NCBI GenBank assembly: GCA_035536455.1 | Contig: DATLOC010000041.1 | Location: 62,001-126,000 of the forward strand | Length of the DNA: 64,000 bases | Direction: 5' to 3' | DNA from: DASUNQ01 sp035536455 | Lineage (GTDB): Bacteria > Acidobacteriota > Thermoanaerobaculia > Multivoradales > UBA5704 | Part shown: in pieces, positions 35,821-46,184 of the stretch | How positions within the stretch are numbered: position 1 is the first letter of the stretch | Layout of the letters: each line of letters opens with the position of its first letter | The notes under the pieces: generated by a model | Databases searched by the model: none | What the model was told of the DNA's origin: nothing | The model's input: only the letters and a program-made list of their open reading frames with translations | Position numbers and translations under genes: made by a program

Positions 35821-37505
35821 GCGTGGACCGGCAGGCGGAGGGCGAAGGCGCTCCCCCGGCCCGCCGCCCCCGGCGCGACGCTCACCCTGCCGCCCTGCGC
35901 CTCGACGACTTGGCGGACGAGGCTCAGCCCGAGCCCGCTGCCGGGCACCGGCCCGGCGGCGGCGGGGCCGCGGAAGAAGGGCTCGAAGAGGTGCGGCCGG
36001 TCCTCCGGCCGGATGCCGGGGCCGCGGTCCTCGACGGTCAGCGTCACCCAGGGGCCGGCGGCGCGCGCCCGCAGGCCGAGCCAGCGGCCGGCGGCGGCGT
36101 GCTTGACCGCGTTGTCCACCAGGTTCTGCACCGCCATCTGCAGGGCGCCGCGGTCGGCCCGCACCGGCGGCAGGTCGGCCGGCACGTCCTCCTCGACCGC
36201 GAAACCGCCCTCCTGGAGCGCCCAGCGGCTGGCGTCGAGGGCCTCGCCGACCACCTCGGCGAGCGCCACCGGCTCGGGGCGGTAGACCCGGCTCCCCGAC
36301 TGGATGCCGGCCAGCTCCAGCGCCTTGGCGACCAGCGCCGAGAGGCGGCTTCCCTCGCGCTCGATGAGCGCGCCGTAGCGCCGCACCTGCTCGGGGGCGG
36401 CGACGACGCCGTCGGCCAGGTTCTGCGCCGCCGAGCGGATGGCCGCGAGCGGCGTGTTGAGGTCGTGAGTGACGCCGGCCACGAGCTCCATCTGCTGCCG
36501 CGCCAGGCGCCGCGCCCGCTGCGCCGCGAAGGCCATCACCGCCAGGCTCCCGGCGAGGAGGAGCAGCACCGCCCCGCTCAGCGCCAAGTTGCGGCGCCGC
36601 GCCCGCGCCACCGCGGCCTCCAGCGACCCGGCGCGGTGGGTGACCACGACCCGCCAGGGGCCCTCGCCGCGGCTGTCGCCGCGCGCCGGCGCCGCGGCGA
36701 AGCGCCCCGGCGGCGGCGGCCGGTGGTGCGGCCAGCGGGCGGCGAGCAGCGGCGCCGACACCTCGCCCGGCAGGTAGCGGGAGGCCGGGAGGGAAGGGTC
36801 GGAGAGGTAGAGCGCCCGGCCGCCCTCGGTCACCGCGACGAGGACGTCCTTGCCGGCCGGTCCGCCGAACCAGGCCGCGACCAGCTCGGGGAGGAGCGCG
36901 CGGGTCAGGTGCTCGCGGTCGAGGCGCACGACGACCACGCCGCGCTCGTCGTCCCGCCGGCCGCGCTCCGGCCAGGCGAGGGGGAGGACGATCGCCGGCG
37001 CCTCCGCCTCGATCCCCCAGGCGCGCGACCCCCGCCGCCGCCGCGCCGCCGGACGCTCGTCAGCCAGCCGCTCGCGGACCCGCGCGAGCTCCGCCGGCCA
37101 GGGGGCCGGCGCCAGCCGCCCCGCGGCCTCGTCGAGCCGCTCCAGCGCCGGCCCTCCGTCTTCGCGCGGCCGGACGACGAAGAGGTCGCGGACCAGCTCC
37201 GGGTGCGGCGCCGTCGCCCGCCAGGTGCGGAGCTGTCGGAGGAGGCGCTCCCCGGGATCGCCCGCCGCCCCGCCGCCCCCGCGCGCCGCCGGCTCGAAGG
37301 TGTGGACGACGCGGCCGACCTCGCGGTCCACCTCGGCCGCCAGCCGCTCGGCCGCGGCCTGCAGCCCGGCGCGCATCCGCTGCCGCTCCGCCAGGCTGAC
37401 CTCGCCGATCCAGCGGTACTGGAGGACGGCGAGGACGCCGAGCAGGACGGCGAGCAGGACCGCGGCGGCGGGCGCCAGGCGTTGCGCATCGAGCCAGCGG
37501 CGCAT
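35817..37505 (-). CDS. Membrane sensor histidine kinase
   Basis: 562 residues. Transmembrane segments at ~12-30 (AAAVLLAVLLGVLAVLQYRW) and ~303-325 (LALSGAVLLLLAGSLAVMAF) flank a large periplasmic sensor region rich in Arg and Pro. The HisKA H-box is ELVAGVTHDLNTPLAAIRSA (His ~345). ATPase boxes follow: NLVDNAVKHA (N), VEDRGPGIRPEDR (G1), FEPFFRG (F) and GSGLGLSLVRQVVEAQGG (G2). No HAMP or PAS domain was recognised between TM2 and HisKA. It is cotranscribed with the response regulator; the stimulus is unknown. Confidence 0.93.
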   Translation of the reverse strand: MRRWLDAQRLAPAAAVLLAVLLGVLAVLQYRWIGEVSLAERQRMRAGLQAAAERLAAEVDREVGRVVHTFEPAARGGGGAAGDPGERLLRQLRTWRATAPHPELVRDLFVVRPREDGGPALERLDEAAGRLAPAPWPAELARVRERLADERPAARRRRGSRAWGIEAEAPAIVLPLAWPERGRRDDERGVVVVRLDREHLTRALLPELVAAWFGGPAGKDVLVAVTEGGRALYLSDPSLPASRYLPGEVSAPLLAARWPHHRPPPPGRFAAAPARGDSRGEGPWRVVVTHRAGSLEAAVARARRRNLALSGAVLLLLAGSLAVMAFAAQRARRLARQQMELVAGVTHDLNTPLAAIRSAAQNLADGVVAAPEQVRRYGALIEREGSRLSALVAKALELAGIQSGSRVYRPEPVALAEVVGEALDASRWALQEGGFAVEEDVPADLPPVRADRGALQMAVQNLVDNAVKHAAAGRWLGLRARAAGPWVTLTVEDRGPGIRPEDRPHLFEPFFRGPAAAGPVPGSGLGLSLVRQVVEAQGGRVSVAPGAAGRGSAFALRLPVHA

Positions 37506-37551
37506 GCAAGGAAGTGTAGACGCGGCACGCGCGGGCGCCCGCGGCGCGGGC

Positions 37552-39219
37552 TCAGTTCTTACATCCCTTACAACCGGGGCGCCGCAGCACCCGCCCGGGC
37601 AACGCCGCCGTCATCGCCCCGTCGCGCAGGACCGGCACGCCGTTGACGACGACGTGGCGGACCCCTTCCGAGAAGTGGTGCGGGTCCTCGAAGGTCGCGA
37701 CGTCGCGGATGCCCGCCGGGTCGAAGACCACGAGGTCGGCCTTCATCCCGGGCCGCACGACGCCGCGGTCCCAGAGCTTTAAGCGCGAGGCGGCCTGCGA
37801 GGTGACCCGCCGCACCGCCTCCTCGAGCGTCATCAGCCCCTCGTCGCGGGCGTAGCGGCCGAGGAGGCGCGGGAAGGTGCCGTAGGCGCGCGGGTGGGCG
37901 GGCTCCTGGCGCGCCGCGCCGACCACGGCGCTGGAGTCGGCGCCGAGCGACACCCACGGCCGGCGCAGCGCGGTGCGCAGGTCGTCCTCGTGCATCGAGA
38001 AGTAGATCGCCCCGGGCGAGTGCGGGCTCGCCTCGTAGAGCCGCAGCAGCGCCTCGACCGGCTCGACTCCCATCGCCGCCGCGACCTCCGGCAGCCGCCG
38101 CCCGCGGTGCGGTGCCAGCTCCGGCGCTGGGACGCTGGTCACCAGCACCCCCTCGGCACCGCCGACCCTGAGGTAGAAGTTGGAGGTCGGGATCTCGGCG
38201 GCGATCCGCGCCCGCTGCGCCGGGTCTTGCAGCCGCTCGCGGAAGGCCTTGTAGCCGCCTTCGAGCGCCCACACGGGCACGAGCGCCGAGAGGCTGGTGG
38301 CCGAGGCGGTGTAGGGGTAGACGTTGGCGGCGACGTCGAGCCCCGCGCGCCGCGCCGCCTCGATCTTCTCGACCACCTCCGGCATCCGCCCCCAGTTCTG
38401 CTTGCCGCTCACCTTGAGGTGCCAGACGTTGACCGGGATCGCCGCTTCCCGCCCGATGCGGAAGGCCTCGTCGAGCGCCTCGCCGATCCTGTCCGCCTCG
38501 TCGCGCAGGTGGGTGAAGTAGACGCCGCCGGGCCGCGCCGCGACCCGCGCCAGGCGGACGATCTCCTCGGTCTCGGCGAAGACCGCCGGCACGTAGATGA
38601 GCGAGGTCGAGAGCCCGACGGCGCCGTCGTCCATCGCCTGCTCGACGATCTCCTCCATCGCCGCCATCTCCTCGGGCGTCGGGTCGCGGTCGTCCAGCCC
38701 GAGCACCATGGCGCGCGGGTTCGAGGCGCCGACGAAGAAGGCGAAGTTGAGCGCCGTGCCGCGCCGCTCGAGGAGACGCATGAAGTCGCCGAGCGTGCGC
38801 CAAGTGAGGCCGTCGGGGCGCGTGGCGGCCTGCTCCTTGGCCTGCGCCTCCGTCACCGGGCCGGGCGAGAAGCCCTCGCCGGTCGCCTCGGTCGTCACCC
38901 CCTGGCGGACCTTGCCTTCGAGGTGGGGATCGACGAGCGCCGCCTGGTGCGACCAGCCGAGGAGGTCGATGAAGCCGGGGGCGACCGCCTGCCCGGCGGC
39001 GTCGAGGGTGACCGCGGCGGGCACACCGGCGAGGTCACCGACGGCGACGATCGTGTCGCCGCGCACCCCGACGTCGGCGCGGAACCAGGGGGCGCCGGTG
39101 CCGTCGATCACCCGGCCGCCGGCGATCTTGAGGTCGAGGGGCGGCGCCCCCCGCCGCGGCGCCGTGGCGCACGCGGCGAGGAGCGCGAGGCAGGCGAGGC
39201 GGAGGAGCCGGCGCCGCAC
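37552..39219 (-). CDS. N-acyl-D-amino-acid deacylase family lipoprotein
   Basis: 555 residues. A short signal peptide with lipobox (LACLALLAACATAP) predicts a lipoprotein. The amidohydrolase fold is clear: GRVIDGTGAPWFRADVGVRG, APGFIDLLGWSHQ, FTHLRDEADRI, VNVWHLKVSGKQNWG, VSLGADSSA and GLMTLEEAVRRVTSQAASRL. In D-aminoacylases the first metal site is HxH after PGFID; here that position reads LLGWSH, so the metal centre or activity may be altered, as in a known subgroup. It lies 15 bp downstream of a TonB receptor gene on the same strand, suggesting joint uptake and processing of a peptide or D-amino-acid derivative. Confidence 0.85.
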   Translation of the reverse strand: MRRRLLRLACLALLAACATAPRRGAPPLDLKIAGGRVIDGTGAPWFRADVGVRGDTIVAVGDLAGVPAAVTLDAAGQAVAPGFIDLLGWSHQAALVDPHLEGKVRQGVTTEATGEGFSPGPVTEAQAKEQAATRPDGLTWRTLGDFMRLLERRGTALNFAFFVGASNPRAMVLGLDDRDPTPEEMAAMEEIVEQAMDDGAVGLSTSLIYVPAVFAETEEIVRLARVAARPGGVYFTHLRDEADRIGEALDEAFRIGREAAIPVNVWHLKVSGKQNWGRMPEVVEKIEAARRAGLDVAANVYPYTASATSLSALVPVWALEGGYKAFRERLQDPAQRARIAAEIPTSNFYLRVGGAEGVLVTSVPAPELAPHRGRRLPEVAAAMGVEPVEALLRLYEASPHSPGAIYFSMHEDDLRTALRRPWVSLGADSSAVVGAARQEPAHPRAYGTFPRLLGRYARDEGLMTLEEAVRRVTSQAASRLKLWDRGVVRPGMKADLVVFDPAGIRDVATFEDPHHFSEGVRHVVVNGVPVLRDGAMTAALPGRVLRRPGCKGCKN

Positions 39220-39234
39220 CCCCGCCCTCGATCG

Positions 39235-41952
39235 TTAGTAGCGGACGATGCCGGTCAGGACGATCGCCCGCGCCGCCGCGACGTCGGTCGCGGCGCCGAA
39301 GTTGGGGTTGTTCGGCGCCGCCGCCCGGCCGACGATCAGCCGGTCGTCCACCGCCAGCGCCACCTGCTCGTCGAAGACGTTGGCCACCGCCCCCTCGATC
39401 TCCAGCTCGACCGGACCGAGGTCGAAGGCGTAGGAGGTCAGGAGGTTGACGTTGAGCCAGTCCTCCATCCGCCGCGAGCCGGCCGGCTCGAGGTAGCGGA
39501 AGTGCGAGCTCGACGAGACGTTGGCGTCGGGCAGGCCGCGGGCCTCCCAGGCGCCGCCGCTCTGGTAGCGCAGGTAGCTGCCGACCTTCCAGCCCGGCAG
39601 CGCCGCCGCCGGCCGGATCGTGGCGAAGACCTTCGCCACGTGCGTGCGGTCGCCGCGCAGCAGGCCGTCGCGGTTGTCGCTGATCAGCACGCCCGGGCCG
39701 TCGTGGATGAAGGAGGAGTTGTAGAACGGCGAGTCGTTGGGGCTGAAGTCGATGTCCCAGTTGCCCTTCAGCTCGCTCCAGGTGTAGCTGGCGTTGAGCG
39801 CCAGGCCCATCCAACGCTCGCGCGGCGCGTTGGCAAGCTGGACGGTGAACGCCTGGTACTCGCGGTAGGCGTCGTCGAGCTGGGCGACGCGGAAGGGGCC
39901 GTTGCCCAGGCCGTCGCGCGAGATGTCCTCCATGATGTCGCCGACCTCGCGGTACATCCCCCACACCTCCAGCGACCAGGCTTCGCCGAACGGCGTGGCG
40001 TAGCCGAGCAAAAACTCGTCGGTGTACTGTGGTTTGAGGTCGGCGTCCACGGTCTTGGTCTGGGTGTTGGCGGCGGGGACTTCGGAGACGAGGCCGCCGG
40101 CGGCGTTGAAGGTGGCGCGGGTGGTGAAGATGCGGGTCGGCGAGGCGGCCCGCACCAGCGACTTGTTGTCGGTGTTGAAGTAGCGGCCGACGTTGAAGAA
40201 GACCTTGTCGCCGATCTGCGGCCGCGGCACGTAGGCGACGCCCAGCCGCGGTTGGATCTGCTGGTCCCAGTCGAAGCTGAGGATCTTCTTCTCCACCTTG
40301 GTGCCGGGGGTCGCGCCCAGCCCTTCGCCGAAGTAGTCGTCGTGGCTGAGCAGGAGCCCGGCGGTCAGCGTCGTGCGGTCGCCGAGCGTCACCTGGTCCT
40401 GGAGGAAGACGCCGTAGCCCTCGCCCCGCCCGGTGTGCGGCGGCTGGGTCGAGACGTAGGTGGCGGTGAAGAGCCGGGTCGTCGGGTTCCAGGTGATCGT
40501 CCCCCAGCCGTTGCCCTGGCGCTCGAGGCGCTCTTCGTCCTCGCTGTAGGTGACGCCGAAGCGCAGGTCGTGCGAGCGGCCGAACCACTCCTGGAAGGTC
40601 TGGAAGCCGGCCTTGACCTCGTCGCGCGTGAAGTCCTGGTTGTTGACCGCCAGGTCGGCGCCGCCGACGATCTGGCCGATGGCGGTGGCGCCGCCGATGA
40701 TGCGGTCGGCGGTGGTGGTGAAGCGCCCCACGAGGTCGGGGCGGGCGGCGTTGAAGGCCGGCCGGTAGCCCTTGTCGGAGAGCGGCTGGGTCGAGTTCTC
40801 CTCCTTGTTGTGGTTGAGCTTGACCTCGAGGAAGCTGTTGGGGGTGGTCAGCCAGGTCCAGCCGGCGGTCCCCAGCACGTAGTCGGTCGAGTCGTTGCTG
40901 CCGGCGGAGGGGTGGGTGTTCGAGCCGATGCCGGCGTTCTCGTTCGTCGTGTCGCGCGTGCGGTAGGAGGCGACGACCGTGTGGCTCGGCACCGGGCTCG
41001 CGCTCACCTTGCCGAAGAGCTCGTCGGTCGAGAGCTCGCGGTCGGGGACGGGGCCGAGGTTGTTGATGCGGTCGGTCTCGGTGAGAGTGGGCTGGATGAA
41101 GGAGCCGTACCACCAGAAGCGGTCGCGCAGGAAGGGCCCGCCCAAAGCGATGCCGAAGGCCTCGCGGTCGGTCGTGTTCTGCAAGTTCGCGAGCTCGCTG
41201 TCCGCCGTCCAGTCGGCCGGCTGGATCTCGACCCGCGCTTCGCCCTTGAGCTGGTTGGTGCCCGACTTGGTGATCGCGTTGATCACCATGCCGCCGGTGC
41301 GGCCGAACTCGGCGGTGACGCCGCCGCGGGTGATGCTCACCTCGTCGATGTCGAGCTCGGAGACGTTGGGTAGGATGTCGCCGTAGTGCGGGTTGGTGAT
41401 GTTGATGCCGTCGAGCAGGTAGGTGTTGTCCATGCGCGAGCCGCCGGCGTTCGGGGTCAGGCGGTTGTTCTCGGTGACCCCCGGCGCGAGCTGGAAGAGG
41501 CCCTTGTAGGTGCGCGGGATCGGCAGGTCCTCGATCTGCTCGTGGCGGAAGTTGGTCTGCAGCTCGGTCGACTTGACGTCCACGACCGGCACCGCCGCGG
41601 CGGTGACGGTGATGTCCTCGGCCACGGAGGGGGAGAGCGTCAGCTCCACCTGCGTGTCCTTGTCGAGGGCGACGACGACGGCGCGGCCGGCGGTGCCGAG
41701 GCCGGAGAGCTCGGCGGTCACCTGGTACTCGCCGGGCAGGAGGCGCTGGAAGCTGAACGCCCCTTCGTCGTCGGTCGCCGTCGTGCGGCCGGCGGGGAGG
41801 AGGTCCCCGCGGACGCCGACGGTGACGCCGGGCAGCGGCGCGCCGTCGGCGTCGCGGACGACACCGGAGACCGAGCCGGTCTCCTGGGCCAGGGCCGGCA
41901 GCGCGGCGGCGAACAGGGTGAGAAGGACGAGGACGAAGAGCCTGGGACGCAT
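39235..41952 (-). CDS. TonB-dependent receptor with carboxypeptidase-regulatory domain
   Basis: 905 residues from ATG 41952. Signal peptide (VLVLLTLFAAALPALAQ), then a carboxypeptidase-regulatory-like domain at ~25-105 (GSVSGVVRDADGAPLPGVTV), a plug (~125-235: IEDLPIPRTYKGLFQLAPGV, MDNTYLLDGINITNP) and a beta-barrel to the end, with the last residues AIVLTGIVRY closing in an aromatic residue as barrel proteins do. Outer-membrane, energised by TonB. The D-aminoacylase-like lipoprotein gene follows after 15 bp, so the ligand may be a D-amino-acid-containing compound. Confidence 0.92.
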   Translation of the reverse strand: MRPRLFVLVLLTLFAAALPALAQETGSVSGVVRDADGAPLPGVTVGVRGDLLPAGRTTATDDEGAFSFQRLLPGEYQVTAELSGLGTAGRAVVVALDKDTQVELTLSPSVAEDITVTAAAVPVVDVKSTELQTNFRHEQIEDLPIPRTYKGLFQLAPGVTENNRLTPNAGGSRMDNTYLLDGINITNPHYGDILPNVSELDIDEVSITRGGVTAEFGRTGGMVINAITKSGTNQLKGEARVEIQPADWTADSELANLQNTTDREAFGIALGGPFLRDRFWWYGSFIQPTLTETDRINNLGPVPDRELSTDELFGKVSASPVPSHTVVASYRTRDTTNENAGIGSNTHPSAGSNDSTDYVLGTAGWTWLTTPNSFLEVKLNHNKEENSTQPLSDKGYRPAFNAARPDLVGRFTTTADRIIGGATAIGQIVGGADLAVNNQDFTRDEVKAGFQTFQEWFGRSHDLRFGVTYSEDEERLERQGNGWGTITWNPTTRLFTATYVSTQPPHTGRGEGYGVFLQDQVTLGDRTTLTAGLLLSHDDYFGEGLGATPGTKVEKKILSFDWDQQIQPRLGVAYVPRPQIGDKVFFNVGRYFNTDNKSLVRAASPTRIFTTRATFNAAGGLVSEVPAANTQTKTVDADLKPQYTDEFLLGYATPFGEAWSLEVWGMYREVGDIMEDISRDGLGNGPFRVAQLDDAYREYQAFTVQLANAPRERWMGLALNASYTWSELKGNWDIDFSPNDSPFYNSSFIHDGPGVLISDNRDGLLRGDRTHVAKVFATIRPAAALPGWKVGSYLRYQSGGAWEARGLPDANVSSSSHFRYLEPAGSRRMEDWLNVNLLTSYAFDLGPVELEIEGAVANVFDEQVALAVDDRLIVGRAAAPNNPNFGAATDVAAARAIVLTGIVRY

Positions 41953-42046
41953 GGCGAGCCTCCTCTCGATTTCGCCCCGGGGAGGCTCCCTCGCGCTCCC
42001 CGGGTTCTTCTTGGGGTGACGGGAGTGTTGCCGCGGCGAGGATAGC

Positions 42047-42580
42047 ATGCGGTCGATGAGCCAGACCCTCGACGAAGTCCTCGCCGCCAACGCCGCCTAC
42101 GCCGCGTCCTTCGGCGATCGCGCCGGCCTGGCCGTGCCGCCGGCCCGGCGCTTCACCATCCTCACCTGCATGGACGCCCGCCTCGACCCGGCCAAGTTCG
42201 CCGGCCTGGCGGAAGGCGACGCGCACGTCGTCCGCAACGCCGGCGGCCGCGCCAGCGACGACGCCATCCGCTCGCTGGTCATCTCCTGCAAGCTCCTGGG
42301 CACCCGCGAGTGGTTCGTCGTCCACCACACCGAGTGCGGCATGGCGACCTTCACCGACGAGGTCGTGCGGCAGCTCCTGGCCGGCGCGTCCGAGGGCGAC
42401 TTCGTCGACTGGCTGCCCATCCGCGACCGCAAGGAGAGCCTGGTGGCCGACGTCCGCCGCCTCCGCAACCACCCCCTGGTCCCCCCCACCGTCCAGATCT
42501 ACGGCTTCATCTACGACGTGAAGACCGGCAAGCTCGAGGAGCTCCCCGAAGCCTCGGCGGCAGGGCGGGCCGCTGGCTAG
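42047..42580 (+). CDS. Beta-class carbonic anhydrase
   Basis: 177 residues from ATG 42047 (ATG 42056 is equally possible). Zinc-site motifs of the beta class: Cys and Asp-Arg dyad in TCMDARLDP, then HHTECGMATF supplying His and Cys. RNAGGRASDDAIRSLVISCK is the conserved mid-segment. It interconverts CO2 and bicarbonate in the cytoplasm. It diverges from the TonB receptor and its 3' end overlaps the convergent Xre gene by 4 bp. Short overall, like the small prokaryotic subtype. Confidence 0.92.
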   Translation: MRSMSQTLDEVLAANAAYAASFGDRAGLAVPPARRFTILTCMDARLDPAKFAGLAEGDAHVVRNAGGRASDDAIRSLVISCKLLGTREWFVVHHTECGMATFTDEVVRQLLAGASEGDFVDWLPIRDRKESLVADVRRLRNHPLVPPTVQIYGFIYDVKTGKLEELPEASAAGRAAG

Positions 42581-42795
42581 CGCGGCGCGCTCGAGTCTCC
42601 CCCCTCGTCCTCGGCGAAGATCTCTTCGATCGGCATCCCGAAGACCTTCGCGATGCGGAAGGCGAGGGGGAGGCTGGGGTCGTACTTGCCGCGCTCCAGG
42701 GCGTTGATCGTCTGGCGCGAGACGCCGAGGCGGTCGGCGAGATCGGCCTGCGACCAGGCGCGCTCGGCGCGCAGGACGCGCAGGCGGTTGGTCAC
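42577..42795 (-). CDS. Small Xre-type HTH regulator
   Basis: 72 residues from GTG 42795. It is a bare HTH domain: TNRLRVLRAERAWSQADLAD, RLGVSRQTINALERGKYDPS and LAFRIAKVFGMPIEEIF. This is the common Xre regulator encoded just after a small membrane protein; that gene precedes it here (stop at 42792, 4-bp overlap). It probably represses its own operon, possibly through the tandem palindromes at 43141-43175. Confidence 0.88.
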   Translation of the reverse strand: MTNRLRVLRAERAWSQADLADRLGVSRQTINALERGKYDPSLPLAFRIAKVFGMPIEEIFAEDEGGDSSAPR

Positions 42796-43110
42796 AGGTA
42801 GCGGCGCCGCGCGACGAGGAGGCCCAGGAAGTAGGGCCAGGGCAGGAAGCCCCAGATGTCGCGCAGGTCGGTCCCTTCGGGGAGCAGGCCACCTCGCTGG
42901 AGGAAGCCGAGGAAGATCGCCAGCAGGATCGTCCCCGGGAAGGCGACCACCAGGGCTTCGAGCTGGATGCGCCGCCTGCCGCTCGTCGAGCTCGCGGCTG
43001 GCGCGCACCCAGGTGACGATGAAGAGGGCGAGGGCGGCGGTGGGGAGGAGCGCGATCGCCACCGCGCCGGCCGGCGGCGGCGAGAGGGACTCCTGCATCC
43101 AGACCGCCAC
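42792..43110 (-). pseudogene. Small membrane protein upstream of the Xre regulator, with a one-base frameshift
   Basis: From GTG 43110 the first frame gives VAVWMQESLSPPP, a hydrophobic segment (AVAIALLPTAALALFIVTWV) and ASRELDERQ. The expected continuation RRIQLEALVVAFPGTILLAI ... FLPWPYFLGLLVARRRYL is in the next frame, ending at 42792. Removing one G from CAGGCGGCG near 42975 would give ...DERQRRIQLEA and join them into a ~105-residue protein with about three membrane segments, the usual partner of such Xre genes. Real mutation or sequencing error cannot be told apart. No start codon lies further upstream, because TGA at 43140-43142 closes the frame. Confidence 0.65.
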
Positions 43111-43140
43111 GAAGTACGCGGCGATGAAGCCGGCGGCGGG

Positions 43141-43161
43141 TCAAGCATGCTTGTCCAAAGG

Positions 43162-43175
<14 letters not shown>
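43141..43175 (-). promoter_or_regulatory. Tandem palindromic operators upstream of the membrane protein/Xre pair
   Basis: TCAAGCATGCTTG (43141-43153) and TCAAGCGTGCTTGA (43162-43175) are near-identical palindromes set exactly 21 bp apart, on the same face of the helix. They lie upstream of the 43110 start, overlap the 3' end of the acyl-CoA ligase gene and contain TTGACC sequences on the minus strand that could serve as a -35. This is a typical two-site Xre operator arrangement; binding is inferred. Confidence 0.55.
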
Positions 43176-44709
<1,534 letters not shown>

Positions 44710-44761
44710 GGCGAGGGACGCTATCTCGCCGCCCGCGCCCGCGCCAGGCGCCGGAGCGCCG

Positions 44762-44927
44762 GGGATCCTCCCGGCACGGCCGGAGATCCTCCGGCGACCC
44801 CAGAAATGCACCACCGAGCGCCTCGGTGGTGCATCCGAAGCGTTCGGAATGTCTCCCCGCCGAGAGAAATGCACCAGCGGAGCGAAAAGAGGTGCATCCC
44901 GGCGGCCGGGAATGTCTTCCCAACGCT
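44762..44927 (+). repeat. Hairpin-repeat array 2, left part (21-bp pitch)
   Basis: Eight 12-bp cores start at 44762, 44783, 44804, 44825, 44846, 44867, 44888 and 44909, exactly 21 bp apart, separated by 9-bp GC-rich spacers. Adjacent cores pair across the spacers: ATGCACCACCGAG / CTCGGTGGTGCAT (44806-44834, 3-nt loop), TCCGAA-GCG-TTCGGA (44834-44848) and TCCCGG-CGG-CCGGGA (44897-44911). A 63-bp superperiod (three units) is visible, with AAATGCACC at 44804 and 44867 and GGAATGT at 44846 and 44909. The last 8 bp (44920-44927) are the target duplication of the inserted transposon. Confidence 0.88.
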
Positions 44928-44953
44928 GGTGCTGTCCTAGCCCAGTGTGGGCG
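44928..44953 (+). repeat. Left terminal inverted repeat of the IS1-family element
   Basis: Starts GGTGCTGTCCTA and ends GTGTGGGCG with five differing bases between; it matches the complement of 49911-49936 at 21 of 26 positions. It lies directly after the 8-bp duplication CCAACGCT. Confidence 0.85.
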
Positions 44954-45039
44954 GGGGTTGCGGTGAGGGGCGGCGGCGGCGCATGCAGGGCGGTCGATAG
45001 GGTTGGAGCGCCGGGTGAGGCACGGCTAGGCTGGTCTTC

Positions 45040-45642
45040 GTGGCGCCCACTGCATGGCTCTGTCTACGGCTGGAGGTGTCTCAGCGAATCGAATTATCTG
45101 CCGAGCAGACGCGGCGGCGCCTCCGGGAGTGGGCGGTCCAAGAGGCTCTATTGGCCGCCGCGATGATCCTCGCGAGCACCGTTTGGGCGAACAGGATCGG
45201 ACAAGACTGGACGCTGGCCGCCGCCTTTGGCGTAGCGGTGGCCGTCACGACGCTGCTCATCTACGGCGTCCTGCTCTTTGGCTGGAACCTAGTCACTGCG
45301 CACAAACGCGAGCGTAGACGGCAGATGCAATCGACCATAGCCTCTTTTCCCATCAAGCAGTACAGCCATATGCGGCGCGATCCCGACTTCATGCAGTGCC
45401 AGGCGGGCCGGCTGATTCAAGAAATAGATCGTGCGAAAGTTGGCGTGGTACGAATCGACCAGGCGGCGGAGGTCGCGAGACTGATAGCCTATTTCGGCAA
45501 GAGCACTGCCGCGTTTCCGTGGCTTAGCCGTAGCTGCCAGCGAAGAGCGCTGGCCTTCCATAAGAAGGCATCCGTTTTGACAGAGCTGGCCGACCTTCGC
45601 GCATTGTGCGTAGAGTTTGTGCGGCGGCGCCCCAAGCATTGA
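45040..45642 (+). CDS. Membrane protein of unknown function (transposon cargo)
   Basis: 200 residues from GTG 45040 (later starts are possible). After a charged N-terminus, two hydrophobic segments lie at ~36-53 and ~58-82 (AALLAAAMILASTVWA region; LAAAFGVAVAVTTLLIYGVL). A cytosolic helical C-terminal domain follows, with several Cys and Arg (QYSHMRRDPDFMQCQAGRLI; LSRSCQRRALAFHKKASVL). I do not recognise the family. First gene inside the left end of the element, convergent with the coiled-coil/zinc gene. GC content is lower than the chromosomal genes, as in the rest of the element. Confidence 0.65.
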   Translation: MAPTAWLCLRLEVSQRIELSAEQTRRRLREWAVQEALLAAAMILASTVWANRIGQDWTLAAAFGVAVAVTTLLIYGVLLFGWNLVTAHKRERRRQMQSTIASFPIKQYSHMRRDPDFMQCQAGRLIQEIDRAKVGVVRIDQAAEVARLIAYFGKSTAAFPWLSRSCQRRALAFHKKASVLTELADLRALCVEFVRRRPKH

Positions 45643-45653
45643 GCGCGGCGACC

Positions 45654-46163
45654 CTACTCCTTGGGCGCGACGATAGTGCGAGAGGGGATCGGCTCGGTAA
45701 GAAAGAACTCTGTTCGGCAGCGCGGACAGAGGTGCGTAGGCGTGTGGACGAAAAGGAAACCGCCCATTTTGGGGTGCCGCTGTAGGACGATTAGATGGCC
45801 CTCGGATTCAAGGCAGTTTGGGCAGCCATAGGCGTCCGTTCCATCCTTCGGGCGCATAATCCACGACTGGCCGACTTTCTTAAGGTGGTACTTCTTCTGT
45901 GCGCGAGCCCGATCCTGGTAGCCGCGAACTTTTTTGGCAAGCTCGGCATTCTCTGCCTGAAGGCGCAAAATAGCTGCTTGAATTTCTATCTGGCGTGCCA
46001 GAAAAGAGCTGGTCTGCTGTAGGGCCTCCGCAATCGCCTTGTCGACAGTCGGATTGCTTTTGCTCTGGACCTGATCCCGGATCGTCTTGATTGCGTCCGC
46101 TATCGCCTTCGCCGCCCCCGCCATTCCGCCGATAGTCGTAACAAGTTCGCCCGCGGCTTCCAT
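45654..46163 (-). CDS. Coiled-coil protein with a C-terminal four-cysteine zinc site (transposon cargo)
   Basis: 169 residues. A hydrophobic/amphipathic N-terminus (LVTTIGGMAGAAKAIADAIK) is followed by a coiled coil at ~50-95 (IEIQAAILRLQAENAELAKK), then a basic stretch and two Cys pairs (GCPNCLESEG and LCPRCRTEFF) forming a zinc ribbon. Family not recognised. It is encoded just downstream of the transposase on the same strand (21-bp gap), so it may be cotranscribed. An accessory role in transposition or a host-interaction function are equally possible. Confidence 0.72.
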   Translation of the reverse strand: MEAAGELVTTIGGMAGAAKAIADAIKTIRDQVQSKSNPTVDKAIAEALQQTSSFLARQIEIQAAILRLQAENAELAKKVRGYQDRARAQKKYHLKKVGQSWIMRPKDGTDAYGCPNCLESEGHLIVLQRHPKMGGFLFVHTPTHLCPRCRTEFFLTEPIPSRTIVAPKE

Positions 46164-46184
46164 TGGCTGCCCTCCCGGCAGCGA

